46,310 nucleotides of DNA. It comes from Pediococcus inopinatus (GTDB lineage: Bacteria; Bacillota; Bacilli; Lactobacillales; Lactobacillaceae). Shown in pieces: positions 22,634-30,438 of the stretch (position 1 is the stretch's first letter; every line of letters starts with the position of its first letter). The translations under genes were made by a program, and so were the position numbers. The notes beneath the pieces are model-generated. The model was not told the DNA's origin. It searched no databases and saw only the letters and a list, made by a program, of their open reading frames with translations. The DNA is taken from contig NZ_CP019983.1 of the NCBI RefSeq assembly GCF_002982135.1, positions 1 to 46,310 of the forward strand. The letters are read 5' to 3'.

Positions 22634-24829
22634 ATGGCAAATAAAGAGGACCATATGAACATGAAAAACATGAGTGCTAAGAATATGGAAAATAATGAAT
22701 CAAATATGAGTCATATGGATCACGATATGACCGAAACGGATCATAATCAAATGAACATGGACCACGATATGGCCGAAATGGATCACAGCCAAATGAACAT
22801 GAATCATGGTGATATGGATATGGCTGGGACCGACATGATGATGCACGGTGGCTCAATGATGCATATGGGGAATTTGAAAGTTAAATTTTGGGTCTCCGTT
22901 GTCTTAGCGATTCCAGTTTTACTGTTAGCACCAATCATGGGTTTAAACGTTTCCATCCTTAGTTTAAGTTCACCGCTAATTGTTGGCATTATCATCGTTT
23001 TGTTTGATACAGCACTTTACTTTTATGGCGGAATGCCATTTTTAAAGGGGGCTAAAGCGGAAATTCAGAATAAATCTCCTGAAATGATGACGCTAGTAGC
23101 CCTTGGAATTTCCGTTTCGTATTTCTACAGTTTGTACGCATTTATTGCCAACAACTTCTTGAACCCGGCAAATCATGTAATGGATTTTTCGTTCGAACTT
23201 GCAACCCTGATTTTAATTATGCTTCTAGGACACTGGATTGAAATGAATGCATTGATGGGGGCTGGGGCTGCCTTACAAAAGATGGCGGCCCTGTTGCCTA
23301 AGACGGCCCATCTAGTTACAGATAATGGTGAAACAAAAGAAGTGCCAGTATCTGATTTAAAAGTTGGTCAAGTTTTCCAAGTGCGTTCAGGTGAGAGTAT
23401 TCCAGCCGATGGTGTTATTACGGCTGGGGAGTCGACCGTGAATGAAGCACTGGTAACCGGTGAATCTGCTGCCGTTACCAAGAACGTTGGCGATAAGGTC
23501 ATTGGTGGTGCAACCAACAATAACGGGACGCTAACGGTTAAAATTAGTGGTACTGGTGACTCCGGCTATCTTTCTCAAGTAATGAAAATGGTTCAAAATG
23601 CCCAGCAAGCTAAATCTAAAGCAGAAGATAAAGCTGATTTAGTTGCCAAGTATCTATTTTACGCGGCATTTGGTGTTGGGATTATTGCTTTCTTTGCCTG
23701 GTTACCCCAGGGATTGGCGACTGCAATGACGATCATGGTGACCGTCTTCGTGATTGCTTGCCCGCATGCATTAGGATTAGCGATTCCATTAGTGGTTTCT
23801 CGTTCTACTACGATTGGCGCTCAAAATGGGCTATTAGTTCGAAATCGCCAAGCCATTGAAGCAAGTCAACATGTTAGCCACGTTCTCTTGGATAAAACTG
23901 GCACGTTAACAGAAGGTAAATTTACGGTGAATGCATTGATTCCAAATGATGGGATTGACGAAACAACGTTATTAAGTCGACTGGCCGCCCTTGAAAATAA
24001 TTCGACTCATCCGCTGGCCCAAGCAATCATTACTGAAGCCCAAGCGAAGGACATTGAAGTCGTTGCGGCTGAAAAGTCTCAAAATATTCCGGGCGTTGGT
24101 ATTTCCGGTAATGTTGATGGCACTGACTATACGATTGTTAATGGTAACTATTTAACGAAGCAAGGGATCAGGTTTGACGAGGCCGCTGCTGATAAATGGG
24201 CTGCTAAGGGTAATTCCGTCAGCTTCCTATTGCAAGGCACCCAAGTTCAAGGAATGGTTGCTGAAGGCGACACCATCAAAGCGGGTGCTAAGGAATTAAT
24301 TAGTGGTCTTCAGAGGCGAGGAATTACCCCCGTAATGCTCACTGGCGATAATCCAAAAGCCGCGGAACACGTTGCTAACTTACTAGGATTGACTGAATTC
24401 CATGCAGGCCTATTACCAGATGATAAGCAAAAGATTATTGCTGATTATCAAGCAAAGGGCAATCACGTCATCATGGTTGGTGACGGCGTAAATGACGCAC
24501 CAAGTCTTGCCGCGGCCGATATTGGAATTGCAATTGGCGCCGGAACCGATGTTGCCATTGATTCCGCTGATGTTGTGTTGGTTAAATCAGAACCCAGCGA
24601 TATTTTACATTTTCTTGATTTGGCTAAAATCACAAATCGGAAAATGGTTCAAAATCTCTGGTGGGGAGCAGGCTACAATATTGTCGCAATTCCACTCGCT
24701 GCCGGTGTGTTGTCATTTATTGGAATCATTCTAGACCCAGCCGTTGGTGCTGCGGTCATGGCTATGTCGACAATTATCGTGGCAATTAATGCGATGGGAT
24801 TGACTGGTGAAAAGATTAAAAACGTGTAA
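22634..24829 (+). CDS. copB: CopB-type copper-exporting P-type ATPase
   Basis: 731 residues from the ATG at 22634 (site AGGGGGT); upstream in-frame codons fall in the hairpin and are not used. Residues 1-75 are rich in Met and His (MNMKNM, HMDHDM, MNMDHDM), a metal-binding tail. The P1B pump core follows: TGES actuator loop, CPH in the membrane metal site at about 376, the phosphorylated Asp of DKTGTLTEG at about 420, the HP locus STHPLAQ at about 458 and GDGVNDAPS at about 616. CPH with a Met/His-rich tail marks the CopB (P1B-3) class, which exports copper or silver. It should be controlled by CopY. A strong terminator follows. Confidence 0.93.
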   Translation: MANKEDHMNMKNMSAKNMENNESNMSHMDHDMTETDHNQMNMDHDMAEMDHSQMNMNHGDMDMAGTDMMMHGGSMMHMGNLKVKFWVSVVLAIPVLLLAPIMGLNVSILSLSSPLIVGIIIVLFDTALYFYGGMPFLKGAKAEIQNKSPEMMTLVALGISVSYFYSLYAFIANNFLNPANHVMDFSFELATLILIMLLGHWIEMNALMGAGAALQKMAALLPKTAHLVTDNGETKEVPVSDLKVGQVFQVRSGESIPADGVITAGESTVNEALVTGESAAVTKNVGDKVIGGATNNNGTLTVKISGTGDSGYLSQVMKMVQNAQQAKSKAEDKADLVAKYLFYAAFGVGIIAFFAWLPQGLATAMTIMVTVFVIACPHALGLAIPLVVSRSTTIGAQNGLLVRNRQAIEASQHVSHVLLDKTGTLTEGKFTVNALIPNDGIDETTLLSRLAALENNSTHPLAQAIITEAQAKDIEVVAAEKSQNIPGVGISGNVDGTDYTIVNGNYLTKQGIRFDEAAADKWAAKGNSVSFLLQGTQVQGMVAEGDTIKAGAKELISGLQRRGITPVMLTGDNPKAAEHVANLLGLTEFHAGLLPDDKQKIIADYQAKGNHVIMVGDGVNDAPSLAAADIGIAIGAGTDVAIDSADVVLVKSEPSDILHFLDLAKITNRKMVQNLWWGAGYNIVAIPLAAGVLSFIGIILDPAVGAAVMAMSTIIVAINAMGLTGEKIKNV

Positions 24830-24843
24830 TTAAGTGATGACAA

Positions 24844-24890
24844 AAAGAGGAGAAAGATCAGCTGGTAGTCTGGTCTTTCTCCTCTTTATG
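24844..24890. terminator. Terminator after copB
   Basis: AAAGAGGAGAAAGA-TCAG pairs with CTG-G-TCTTTCTCCTCTTT over about 17 bp; the arms provide A and T runs on both sides, so it also serves the converging MFS relic. Confidence 0.93.
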
Positions 24891-24903
24891 ATCATCATGT
24901 TAA

Positions 24904-26090
24904 TTACTTATCTGGTTGCTCAGTTAATTTCGCCAATTTTTGATGCAGCCTAATGTCATATTGCCTGGTAATTGGCATTAACACCGCGACCACCCCGCAA
25001 ATGGCAGCACCGATTCCTGCAATCACAAATAGGCGTTCAATGCCAATCACATCAGCTAGGGGACCGGCAAAAATTAAGCCAATTGGTCCAGCTAGATTCA
25101 ACAAAGAATTCAAAACGCCTAGAATCTGCCCTAACTCTTCTGCTGGATAACTTTGTTGAATCATTGCCATTAAAAGCGTTGTAAAAAATGGGGGTCGCAA
25201 TTCCTTCAATGATGTTTAAAGCTGCGAACCATAAAAATCCGGTTTGGTTACCTGGCAAAATGCCGCTAATACCGGTTGGAATGCCAACCAGGAAAAACGC
25301 GATGATTACGGGCTTCATCCGGTCCTGCCACTTACCAAAGAGGCCAATGATAGTGCCGCCGATTAGCATGCCAGTTGAATAAATGGCTTCAATTAAGCCA
25401 GCCTGACTAACGGTTCCCTGAAAGTATTTCATGGTCATGAGTGGATACATGCTGGCAGCAGGCATGTAGGTTAGTGTGAAGACGGCGCCGATCAACGTAA
25501 TGTACCACAAGCCCTTGTTGTTCGTAAGTTGTTTGATCCCCAAGCGAGTGTTGTGGAGCACATGCATTGGCTGATCAATTTTTTCATTGTTAGGAATTTG
25601 AACCCACGTTAAAATACAAATCCCAATGATGGCCCCAAGTACGTCTAACAGAATCAAGTACTCGATGGGGATAAACGCAAATAAAAACGCGCCCAGTGCT
25701 GGGGCAATAATCATATTCGCGGATTGCACCATTCCCAGTTGGCCGTTCATACGGGTAATTTCTTTGTCTGGCACCATTGTGGGCATTACCGATTGAATCG
25801 TTGGCATCTGGAAGGTTTGCGCACAAGACCGCATCAGTAATGAAATAAAAATGAGCCAAAGTGGAAATACATGAAAGACCGTTCCGGATACGGAAAGAAT
25901 AATAGCGAAACAGGCAGCAAAAACGTCCGGGAAAATTAGGAGGCCTTTTTTGTTCCACCGATCAACCATAGGACCAACAAACGGACTAAGAATCACCATT
26001 GGCAGCATTCCTAAAATAGTAGCAATGCTCAATACCGTTGCTAAACCGGTTTTCTTGGTCAAATACCAAATAGTGGTGGCCTTCTTGATT
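24904..26090 (-). pseudogene. MFS efflux transporter, 5'-truncated and frameshifted
   Basis: The sequence encodes most of an MFS_3-type exporter (TetA/Mef-like): LSPFVGPMVDRWNKKG between helices 2 and 3, and several more helices. The first helix is missing; the gene starts within the end of helix 1, fused to a relaxase relic. A one-base shift in the run at about 25183-25195 splits the last third (from FFTTLLMAMIQQSYPAEE to the end at 24904) into another frame. It is probably inactive. The frameshift lies in a homopolymer, so a read check is reasonable, but the 5' loss is real. Confidence 0.82.
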
Positions 26091-26165
26091 ATCAAATAAT
26101 TTTTCACCACTTCTATAAGCGGCGTTGGCAATGGCACTGTATCCTTTACCAGCACTAATTATAAA
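26085..26165 (-). pseudogene. MobA/MobL (MOBQ) relaxase N-terminal scrap
   Basis: The minus strand reads FIISAGKGYSAIANAAYRSG followed by EKLFDNQEG, the unmistakable first block of MobA/MobL relaxases (usually II-RGKG-SAVA-AAYRSGEKL). The catalytic Tyr region and the HxH motif are absent. It joins the MFS relic at about 26085-26090. It shows that a MOBQ relaxase, fitting the two oriT-like sites, was once linked to this DNA. Confidence 0.8.
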
Positions 26166-26167
26166 AT

Positions 26168-26227
26168 TGCCCCTAAAAAGCATTGAAAGAATAACCCCTA
26201 ATATCTATAATGTAGATATTAGGGGTT
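26168..26227. terminator. Conserved toxin-associated hairpin (third type)
   Basis: Arms 26193-26207 and 26213-26227 (AACCCCTAATATCTA and complement) around TAATG, preceded by CCCCTAAAAAGCATTGAA. It lies 31 bases beyond the stop of the toxin at 26259. The MFS/relaxase junction abuts its outer edge. Confidence 0.7.
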
Positions 26228-26258
26228 ATTTATTCTCATATTATAAAAATGACTTCTT

Positions 26259-26615
26259 CTATTCGTCATTTTTTCGATACCTTTTAGAACGATTTTGACC
26301 AGGAAATAAACGATCATGCGATCCGACTCGAATGCCAATTAAGACTAGTTCATCTTTATCAATCGTATAAACCACCAGGACATCGTTAGTTTCGCTTGGT
26401 GTTTTGTTTTTCGGGGTATCTCGTAAGTGAAATTCATTATAACCGCTCATTCGCCGATTAAGCTCATGATCTTCAAATTCTGGTGGTAATTGTTGTTGCT
26501 CAAGCAACAGATCAATGGCTGCTCGAACTTCATCAATAATAGATTTGTCTAAACTGGCTAACCGTTTTAGATCAGCATTAAAGGTTGCACGTGGTTTAAA
26601 TCTTAGTTTTTTCAT
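26259..26615 (-). CDS. YafQ-type mRNA interferase toxin (replicon B)
   Basis: 118 residues of the YafQ/RelE type: basic start (KPRATFNADLKRLA), LPPEFEDHELNRRMSGYNEF, HLRDTP and VLVVYTIDKDELVLIGIRVG ending SHDRLFPGQ. The His and Phe near the C-terminus (GSHDRLF) are the family's catalytic region. The stretch RDTPKNKTPSETND is an insertion where most members have a shorter WLLVY link. Its ATG shares one base with the antitoxin stop (TAATG). Confidence 0.88.
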   Translation of the reverse strand: MKKLRFKPRATFNADLKRLASLDKSIIDEVRAAIDLLLEQQQLPPEFEDHELNRRMSGYNEFHLRDTPKNKTPSETNDVLVVYTIDKDELVLIGIRVGSHDRLFPGQNRSKRYRKNDE

Positions 26616-26902
26616 TATTTAAACTGACCCCAATAATCATCATCTGATTCAACAATTTCATCGTCAGGTAAAACATGGCGTTTAATTAACTGATCACGTG
26701 CAATTGCATATTCTAACGAACCTTCTTTAGCTTTTAATGCTCTTTCTAGCCAGTCCATTTTTTCTTGTGAAACGATGGCTACTGCGCGACTATTTGAACG
26801 AGCAATATAAACGGTTTCGTCTTCGTCATTAACTTGATCTAAATATTTTTTTAGGTTAGCGCGAAAATCGCTCTGTGTTAGTGCTAATGTCATATTTACC
26901 AC
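26615..26902 (-). CDS. Phd/YefM-type antitoxin (replicon B)
   Basis: 95 residues with the Phd/YefM N-terminal DNA-binding fold: LTQSDFRANLKKYLDQV, then VYIARSNSRAVAIVSQEKMDWLE. The acidic C-terminal end (DDEIVESDDDYWGQF) should bind the toxin. It pairs with a YafQ-type toxin, while replicon A pairs a similar toxin with a RelB/DinJ antitoxin. RBS GAAAGGGTGG. Three TTGTAC repeats upstream are its likely operator. Confidence 0.87.
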   Translation of the reverse strand: MVNMTLALTQSDFRANLKKYLDQVNDEDETVYIARSNSRAVAIVSQEKMDWLERALKAKEGSLEYAIARDQLIKRHVLPDDEIVESDDDYWGQFK

Positions 26903-26909
26903 CCTTTCA

Positions 26910-26939
26910 TTGTACTTAATATTGTACTTTAATTTGTAC
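26910..26939. promoter_or_regulatory. Three TTGTAC repeats at 12-bp spacing, toxin-antitoxin operator
   Basis: TTGTAC occurs at 26910, 26922 and 26934, exactly 12 bp apart. YefM-YoeB binds TGTACA palindromes with centres 12 bp apart (established in Escherichia coli); here the core is TGTACT in all three. The sites lie in the gap between the antitoxin and the divergent recombinase, so both may be controlled. Confidence 0.7.
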
Positions 26940-26969
26940 TAAAAATCAATTTTTTAAGGAGCTAAAACT

Positions 26970-27557
26970 ATGCAACAAATTGTCTTACCAATCAAAGATT
27001 CAAATGTGCTCAAAGAAGTGCAAGATACGTTACTCCATAATTTCAAAGCTGGTTGGCGTAACTATACCGTTTTTCAAGTGGGTAAAGCGACTCTGTTGCG
27101 AGTGAGCGACGTTATGAAGCTTCGTTGGACAGATGTCTTTAACGAAAACGGCACCGTGCGTCAGAATGCGTTTATACACGACCAAAAGACCGGTAAAGCT
27201 AACCTGCTCTACTTAAAACCCGTGCAAACTGATTTATTAGCCTATCAAGCTTGGTTGCAAGAAAACCATTTGGTTTCTGACTGGTTGTTTCCCTCGATTC
27301 AGCACCCAGAACGACATATCACGGAAAAACAGTTCTACAAAATCATGAGCAAGGTTGGCGATCTGTTAGGAATTAATTATCTAGGGACCCATACAATGCG
27401 TAAAACCGGGGCTTATCGCGTCTACACACAATCTAATTATAATATTGGTTTGGTCATGCACTTATTAAACCATTCAAGTGAAGCCATGACTTTAGCTTAT
27501 TTAGGCTTAGACCAGGCTAGTACTGAAACGATGCTGGATAAAATTGATTTTGGTTAG
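26970..27557 (+). CDS. Short tyrosine recombinase of replicon B
   Basis: 195 residues, only the catalytic domain. Active-site residues: Arg in LLRVSDV, Lys in HDQKTGKA, HTMRKT, His in LLNHSSE and Tyr in TLAYLGL. AAGGAG precedes the start. From residue 104 it is almost identical to the replicon A enzyme, whereas residues 50-103 differ widely, a sign of recombination between the two. It is followed 12 bases later by an HTH gene, which could be a directionality or control factor. Confidence 0.85.
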   Translation: MQQIVLPIKDSNVLKEVQDTLLHNFKAGWRNYTVFQVGKATLLRVSDVMKLRWTDVFNENGTVRQNAFIHDQKTGKANLLYLKPVQTDLLAYQAWLQENHLVSDWLFPSIQHPERHITEKQFYKIMSKVGDLLGINYLGTHTMRKTGAYRVYTQSNYNIGLVMHLLNHSSEAMTLAYLGLDQASTETMLDKIDFG

Positions 27558-27569
27558 GAGGCTGGCTTT

Positions 27570-27929
27570 ATGGATTTAGATTTTAAATCAAACAAGTATG
27601 ATCTTTTTGATGATTGGCATCAAAACAAGACTAAACAAGAGTTTACACAAAAGTTGCAGCAACAAGCTCAACTTGAAAAAACACAGCTGCCACAGTTATT
27701 GTCGCGTGAAGATTTAAAAATTCGCTGGCAGATGAACTCTCGTCAAAGTGTTCATCAAGTTGCTAGTAAGCCTGATTTTCCGCAACCCGTTTTTGCTTTT
27801 AATCATGGTAAGACGCCACTTTACTTAGCAACTGAAATTCAAATTTTCGAAATTAATCACCCCTGGGTAATAACTCCCGGTGCTCGTCTTGCTTATAGTC
27901 ATTGGATCCTTCGTAATGTGATTGATTAA
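27570..27929 (+). CDS. AlpA/excisionase-like winged HTH protein
   Basis: 119 residues. The N-terminal ~40 are charged and Gln-rich. LLSREDLKIRWQMNSRQSVH, then KPDFPQPVFAFNHGKTPLYL and EIQIFEINHPW follow the pattern of AlpA/MerR-type HTH proteins: helix, helix, wing with FP-P, aromatic wing tip, E--FE---PW. GGAGG overlaps the recombinase stop, so the two are coupled. It probably controls or directs the recombinase (inference). Replicon A has no counterpart. Confidence 0.65.
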   Translation: MDLDFKSNKYDLFDDWHQNKTKQEFTQKLQQQAQLEKTQLPQLLSREDLKIRWQMNSRQSVHQVASKPDFPQPVFAFNHGKTPLYLATEIQIFEINHPWVITPGARLAYSHWILRNVID

Positions 27930-28012
27930 TCTTGAGATTTGGCTCTAGGATTTTTATCGTTGGCGCTAGCCTTCTAATACAAATAATGCCCATCAAAATG
28001 GGGATTAAATCT

Positions 28013-28047
28013 ACCCTTGACAAGTGTCAAGGGTGTAAGTGCGCATT
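28013..28047 (+). other. oriT: Candidate oriT, MOBQ type (replicon B)
   Basis: ACCCTTGACA and TGTCAAGGGT (10-bp perfect arms, 2-base loop, 28013-28034) are followed by GTAAGTGCGCATT. The nick-like string is the same as in replicon A, while the repeat differs wholly. The rest of 27930-28321 is A+T rich and holds no gene I can support. Confidence 0.65.
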
Positions 28048-28321
28048 GACCTCGTTTCACTCGGTCTGCTGATACCCATAAAATCAATTTTTGTCGTTGT
28101 TGAATTGAATGTATTTTTAATTCAATTTATGCTTGCACTTAACTAAGTTTGTTATGCTTTAAATACTTAAAAAATGTTGCAGATACTGCTACTTTCAACC
28201 AAAATTTTTAATTGCTTTATGCAGAGAATCTTCATAAACTTGGCAACACAATTTGAATAACTAACTGTAAGAACTGTGTATCTAAACTGAAAGCATTATT
28301 TTGATGTTAGGAGTAATTAGG

Positions 28322-28516
28322 ATGGACGAAAAGAAAGTATTAAAACCAATTAATGAAATGCTCGCTGATCCTTGGCAAGTTGATATTCAAGAATTATTTG
28401 AAGCTTCCGTCAATGAACCTGACGAGATTAAAAAGAACTTGTATGATTCCTTATACACTTATATTTTGCAAAAAAGGCAAGAAGATATTATTAGTCGTCC
28501 AGGTTTCGTCATTTAG
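28322..28516 (+). CDS. Conserved 64-residue plasmid protein of unknown function (replicon B)
   Basis: Near twin of the protein at 9079-9273 (PINEML in place of PIDEML). The start is set by TTAGGAG nine bases upstream. It is small, acidic and helical, and is followed directly by a terminator. The DNA of the two copies is also close, in contrast to the flanking oriT region. No known family. Confidence 0.75.
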   Translation: MDEKKVLKPINEMLADPWQVDIQELFEASVNEPDEIKKNLYDSLYTYILQKRQEDIISRPGFVI

Positions 28517-28550
28517 CCCTCTAATAGCCTGCTGAGGGCTTTTTATTTTT
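28515..28550 (+). terminator. Terminator overlapping the stop codon of the 64-residue gene (replicon B)
   Basis: AGCCCTC (28515-28521) and GAGGGCT (28534-28540) followed by TTTTTATTTTT. Confidence 0.88.
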
Positions 28551-28560
28551 CCTTTGGTAT

Positions 28561-28962
28561 AAATATATATAAACAGTCTTAAAACCGCTAGAAACGAGAA
28601 ATAAGGCCCTTAAAAACGAATATAGCAGTTAAAGTCTTGTTAAGATTCAGAAAAACTAACTGTTTGCTGTCAATGGTAGCGGACGAGCGTAGCGTGGGAG
28701 CATAAGGAATTGACAGCTCTAAACCAGTCTTAACACTGAATTGGCGAAAGCCAAAGTTTTATAGAAACTTTGCTTTCCTGCCTAACGGCGAGTGAAAAAG
28801 CGGTTAAGCTGGCTCAGCTTGGACGGGGTTCGGGGCGTTAGCGCCCGATTAAATGTGGCTTACCACACCTTTTAACCAACGAACAGAGTGAGGTGCAAGG
28901 AGCTGTGCGACTGGAGTTTAATGTGAGCCGGTTTTTGGCTCACTCCGTTGTGTTTTTTGTTT
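28561..28962 (+). ncRNA. Conserved structured non-coding region, candidate RNA or origin element (replicon B)
   Basis: Counterpart of 9318-9715. The same stems are kept: GTTAAGA/TCTTAAC, GCTGTCAAT/ATTGACAGC, TTGGC-GAAA-GCCAA and CAAAGTTT/AAACTTTG. The loop of the last changed from CTATA to TATAG. The terminal stem GTGAGCC/GGCTCAC is one pair longer than in replicon A. A T tract follows. No gene fits here. Confidence 0.55.
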
Positions 28963-29072
28963 CTAGATTTTAATCTCGTACAGCGGTGCCTCTTTTAAAC
29001 CTCTTTTATAAACCTCTTTTAAACCTCTTTTAGACCCCTATTGCGCCTTACTCCCCCAAGGCGTACAGAAGT

Positions 29073-29175
29073 TTATCGACTACATTTTGTCTGTTTATCG
29101 ACTACATTTTGTCTGTTTATCGACTACATTTTGTCTGTTTATCGACTACATTTTGTCTGTTTATCGACTACATTT
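29073..29175 (+). repeat. oriV: Iterons of replicon B (origin of replication)
   Basis: Four tandem copies of the 22-mer TTATCGACTACA plus TTTTGTCTGT start at 29073, 29095, 29117 and 29139; a 15-base partial copy starts at 29161. Number, length and tail equal replicon A, but the core is CGACTACA instead of CAAGTACC. This should give separate Rep specificity. Confidence 0.93.
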
Positions 29176-29224
29176 ATTTACTCCTGTATTCAAATAAGGT
29201 AGTATTATTCAAGGAGGTTATTTT

Positions 29225-30160
29225 ATGAGCAATGAATTAGTCAAATATGACCCTGAATTAAATACAATCCCCTTGCGAAGGTTTACTCCTGTAGAAATGA
29301 ACTTGTTCTTTTCTGTAGTTTCTAGAATGCGTGATAAAGGTAATGATACTGTTAGATTTACCTTTGATCAGTTAAAAGAGTTAAGTGCCTATAAGCCAAC
29401 CGCAAATAATCGGTTTATTGATGACATACAAAGTACATATCAAAAAATACTAGGTCTTAGATTTGGCTCTCGAAGTAAAGATGGTCTTGATAGAGAGATG
29501 TTTGTCATGTTCACTCGATTTGAAATTAAGGGATCTGCAGACGTTCCTTATGTTGATATTCAAATTTATCCCAAAGCGTTGAAACTTCTAAATAATCTCG
29601 AAAGTTGGGTTCGTTATGCTTTGACAGAGTTCCGAGATTTAAAGAGTAGTTACGCAAAAACAACTTTTCGTATTCTTAAACAATTCCGAACCACTGGTTA
29701 TGCTTATTTTTCTAAAAATGATTTCTTTGAACTACTAGATATTCCACAAAGCTATTGGAGTAAGCCTGCGAACGTTGAATCTAGGGTTATTCGCCCAATT
29801 AAGGAAGAACTAACCCCTTTGTTTAGAGGCCTAACTATACGAAAAAAATATGGTAAAGGTCGTGGGAAACCAGTGATTGGTTATACTTTTACTTGGAAGC
29901 CTGAAAGAAAAGACGAAAACGACTTTTCTCAAGGTAAGTTCCAAGATGAGCGTCAAAAACTTTTTAATATCCAGAATAATGGTGAATTAACAGAACAAGA
30001 AAAATGGCGTGCCATTGACAAAGTTAAGGGGTTGACTTTAGGCTCCACTGAGAAACAAGCATTGGCTGATAAACAGGCCGAGCACGATAAAAAAATCAGA
30101 GATCAAGCAAGACAAGAAGCACTTGCTGAACTCCGAAAGGGGCTTGGAAATAATGCCTAA
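29225..30160 (+). CDS. repA: RepA replication initiator, Rep_3 family (replicon B)
   Basis: 311 residues, the same length and layout as the replicon A RepA: MSNELVKYDPELNTIPLRRF, FTPVEMNLFFSVVSRM, the second winged helix SSYAKTTFRILKQFRTTG and TPLFRGLTIRKKYGKGRG. Differences cluster at residues 75-105 and 155-185, which may include the residues that read the iteron core (inference). AAGGAGG precedes the ATG. The stop overlaps the start of a broken repB by 8 bases. Confidence 0.93.
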   Translation: MSNELVKYDPELNTIPLRRFTPVEMNLFFSVVSRMRDKGNDTVRFTFDQLKELSAYKPTANNRFIDDIQSTYQKILGLRFGSRSKDGLDREMFVMFTRFEIKGSADVPYVDIQIYPKALKLLNNLESWVRYALTEFRDLKSSYAKTTFRILKQFRTTGYAYFSKNDFFELLDIPQSYWSKPANVESRVIRPIKEELTPLFRGLTIRKKYGKGRGKPVIGYTFTWKPERKDENDFSQGKFQDERQKLFNIQNNGELTEQEKWRAIDKVKGLTLGSTEKQALADKQAEHDKKIRDQARQEALAELRKGLGNNA

Positions 30161-30310
30161 AACTATTAGAGAACTTGCTGATGAGTTTGGTGTATCAAAA
30201 CAAGCCATTAGGGAAAAAACTAGATGCAAACTTTAGTTGTTGTTAATTCGGGATATTTGCCGTTAAAGCAACATTCATTGGTGGCAACAACCAGAACCAA
30301 ATCAATTATA
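30153..30310 (+). pseudogene. repB of replicon B, broken by a one-base insertion and internal deletion
   Basis: The first 20 codons equal the intact repB (MPKTIRELADEFGVSKQAIR). An extra G in AGGGAAAAA then shifts the frame and a stop follows at 30235. About 46 bases are also missing between the short repeats CAAACTTTAG and CAAACCTTAG. Later traces (TCGGGATATTTGCCGTTAAA) match the intact gene up to about 30280. The coiled-coil part is gone. Confidence 0.85.
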
Positions 30311-30339
30311 GTTTAGCTTGAAGATTGATACCTAGTTTA

Positions 30340-30410
30340 AAAAACGACAATAACACCAATCGACAACCAAGTTTAAGCTTTGCTTGTCGATTGGTGTTAT
30401 TGTCGTTTTT
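30340..30410 (+). terminator. Perfect 27-bp inverted repeat ahead of the HTH gene
   Basis: Arms 30340-30366 and 30384-30410 are exact complements over 27 bases with a 17-base loop; the right arm ends CGTTTTT. It could be a terminator for the replicon B operon, but the stem is unusually long and perfect. The HTH gene begins 29 bases later, so a control role is possible. Confidence 0.75.
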
Positions 30411-30438
30411 AACTTATAATTTAAGGCGGATTAATTAG

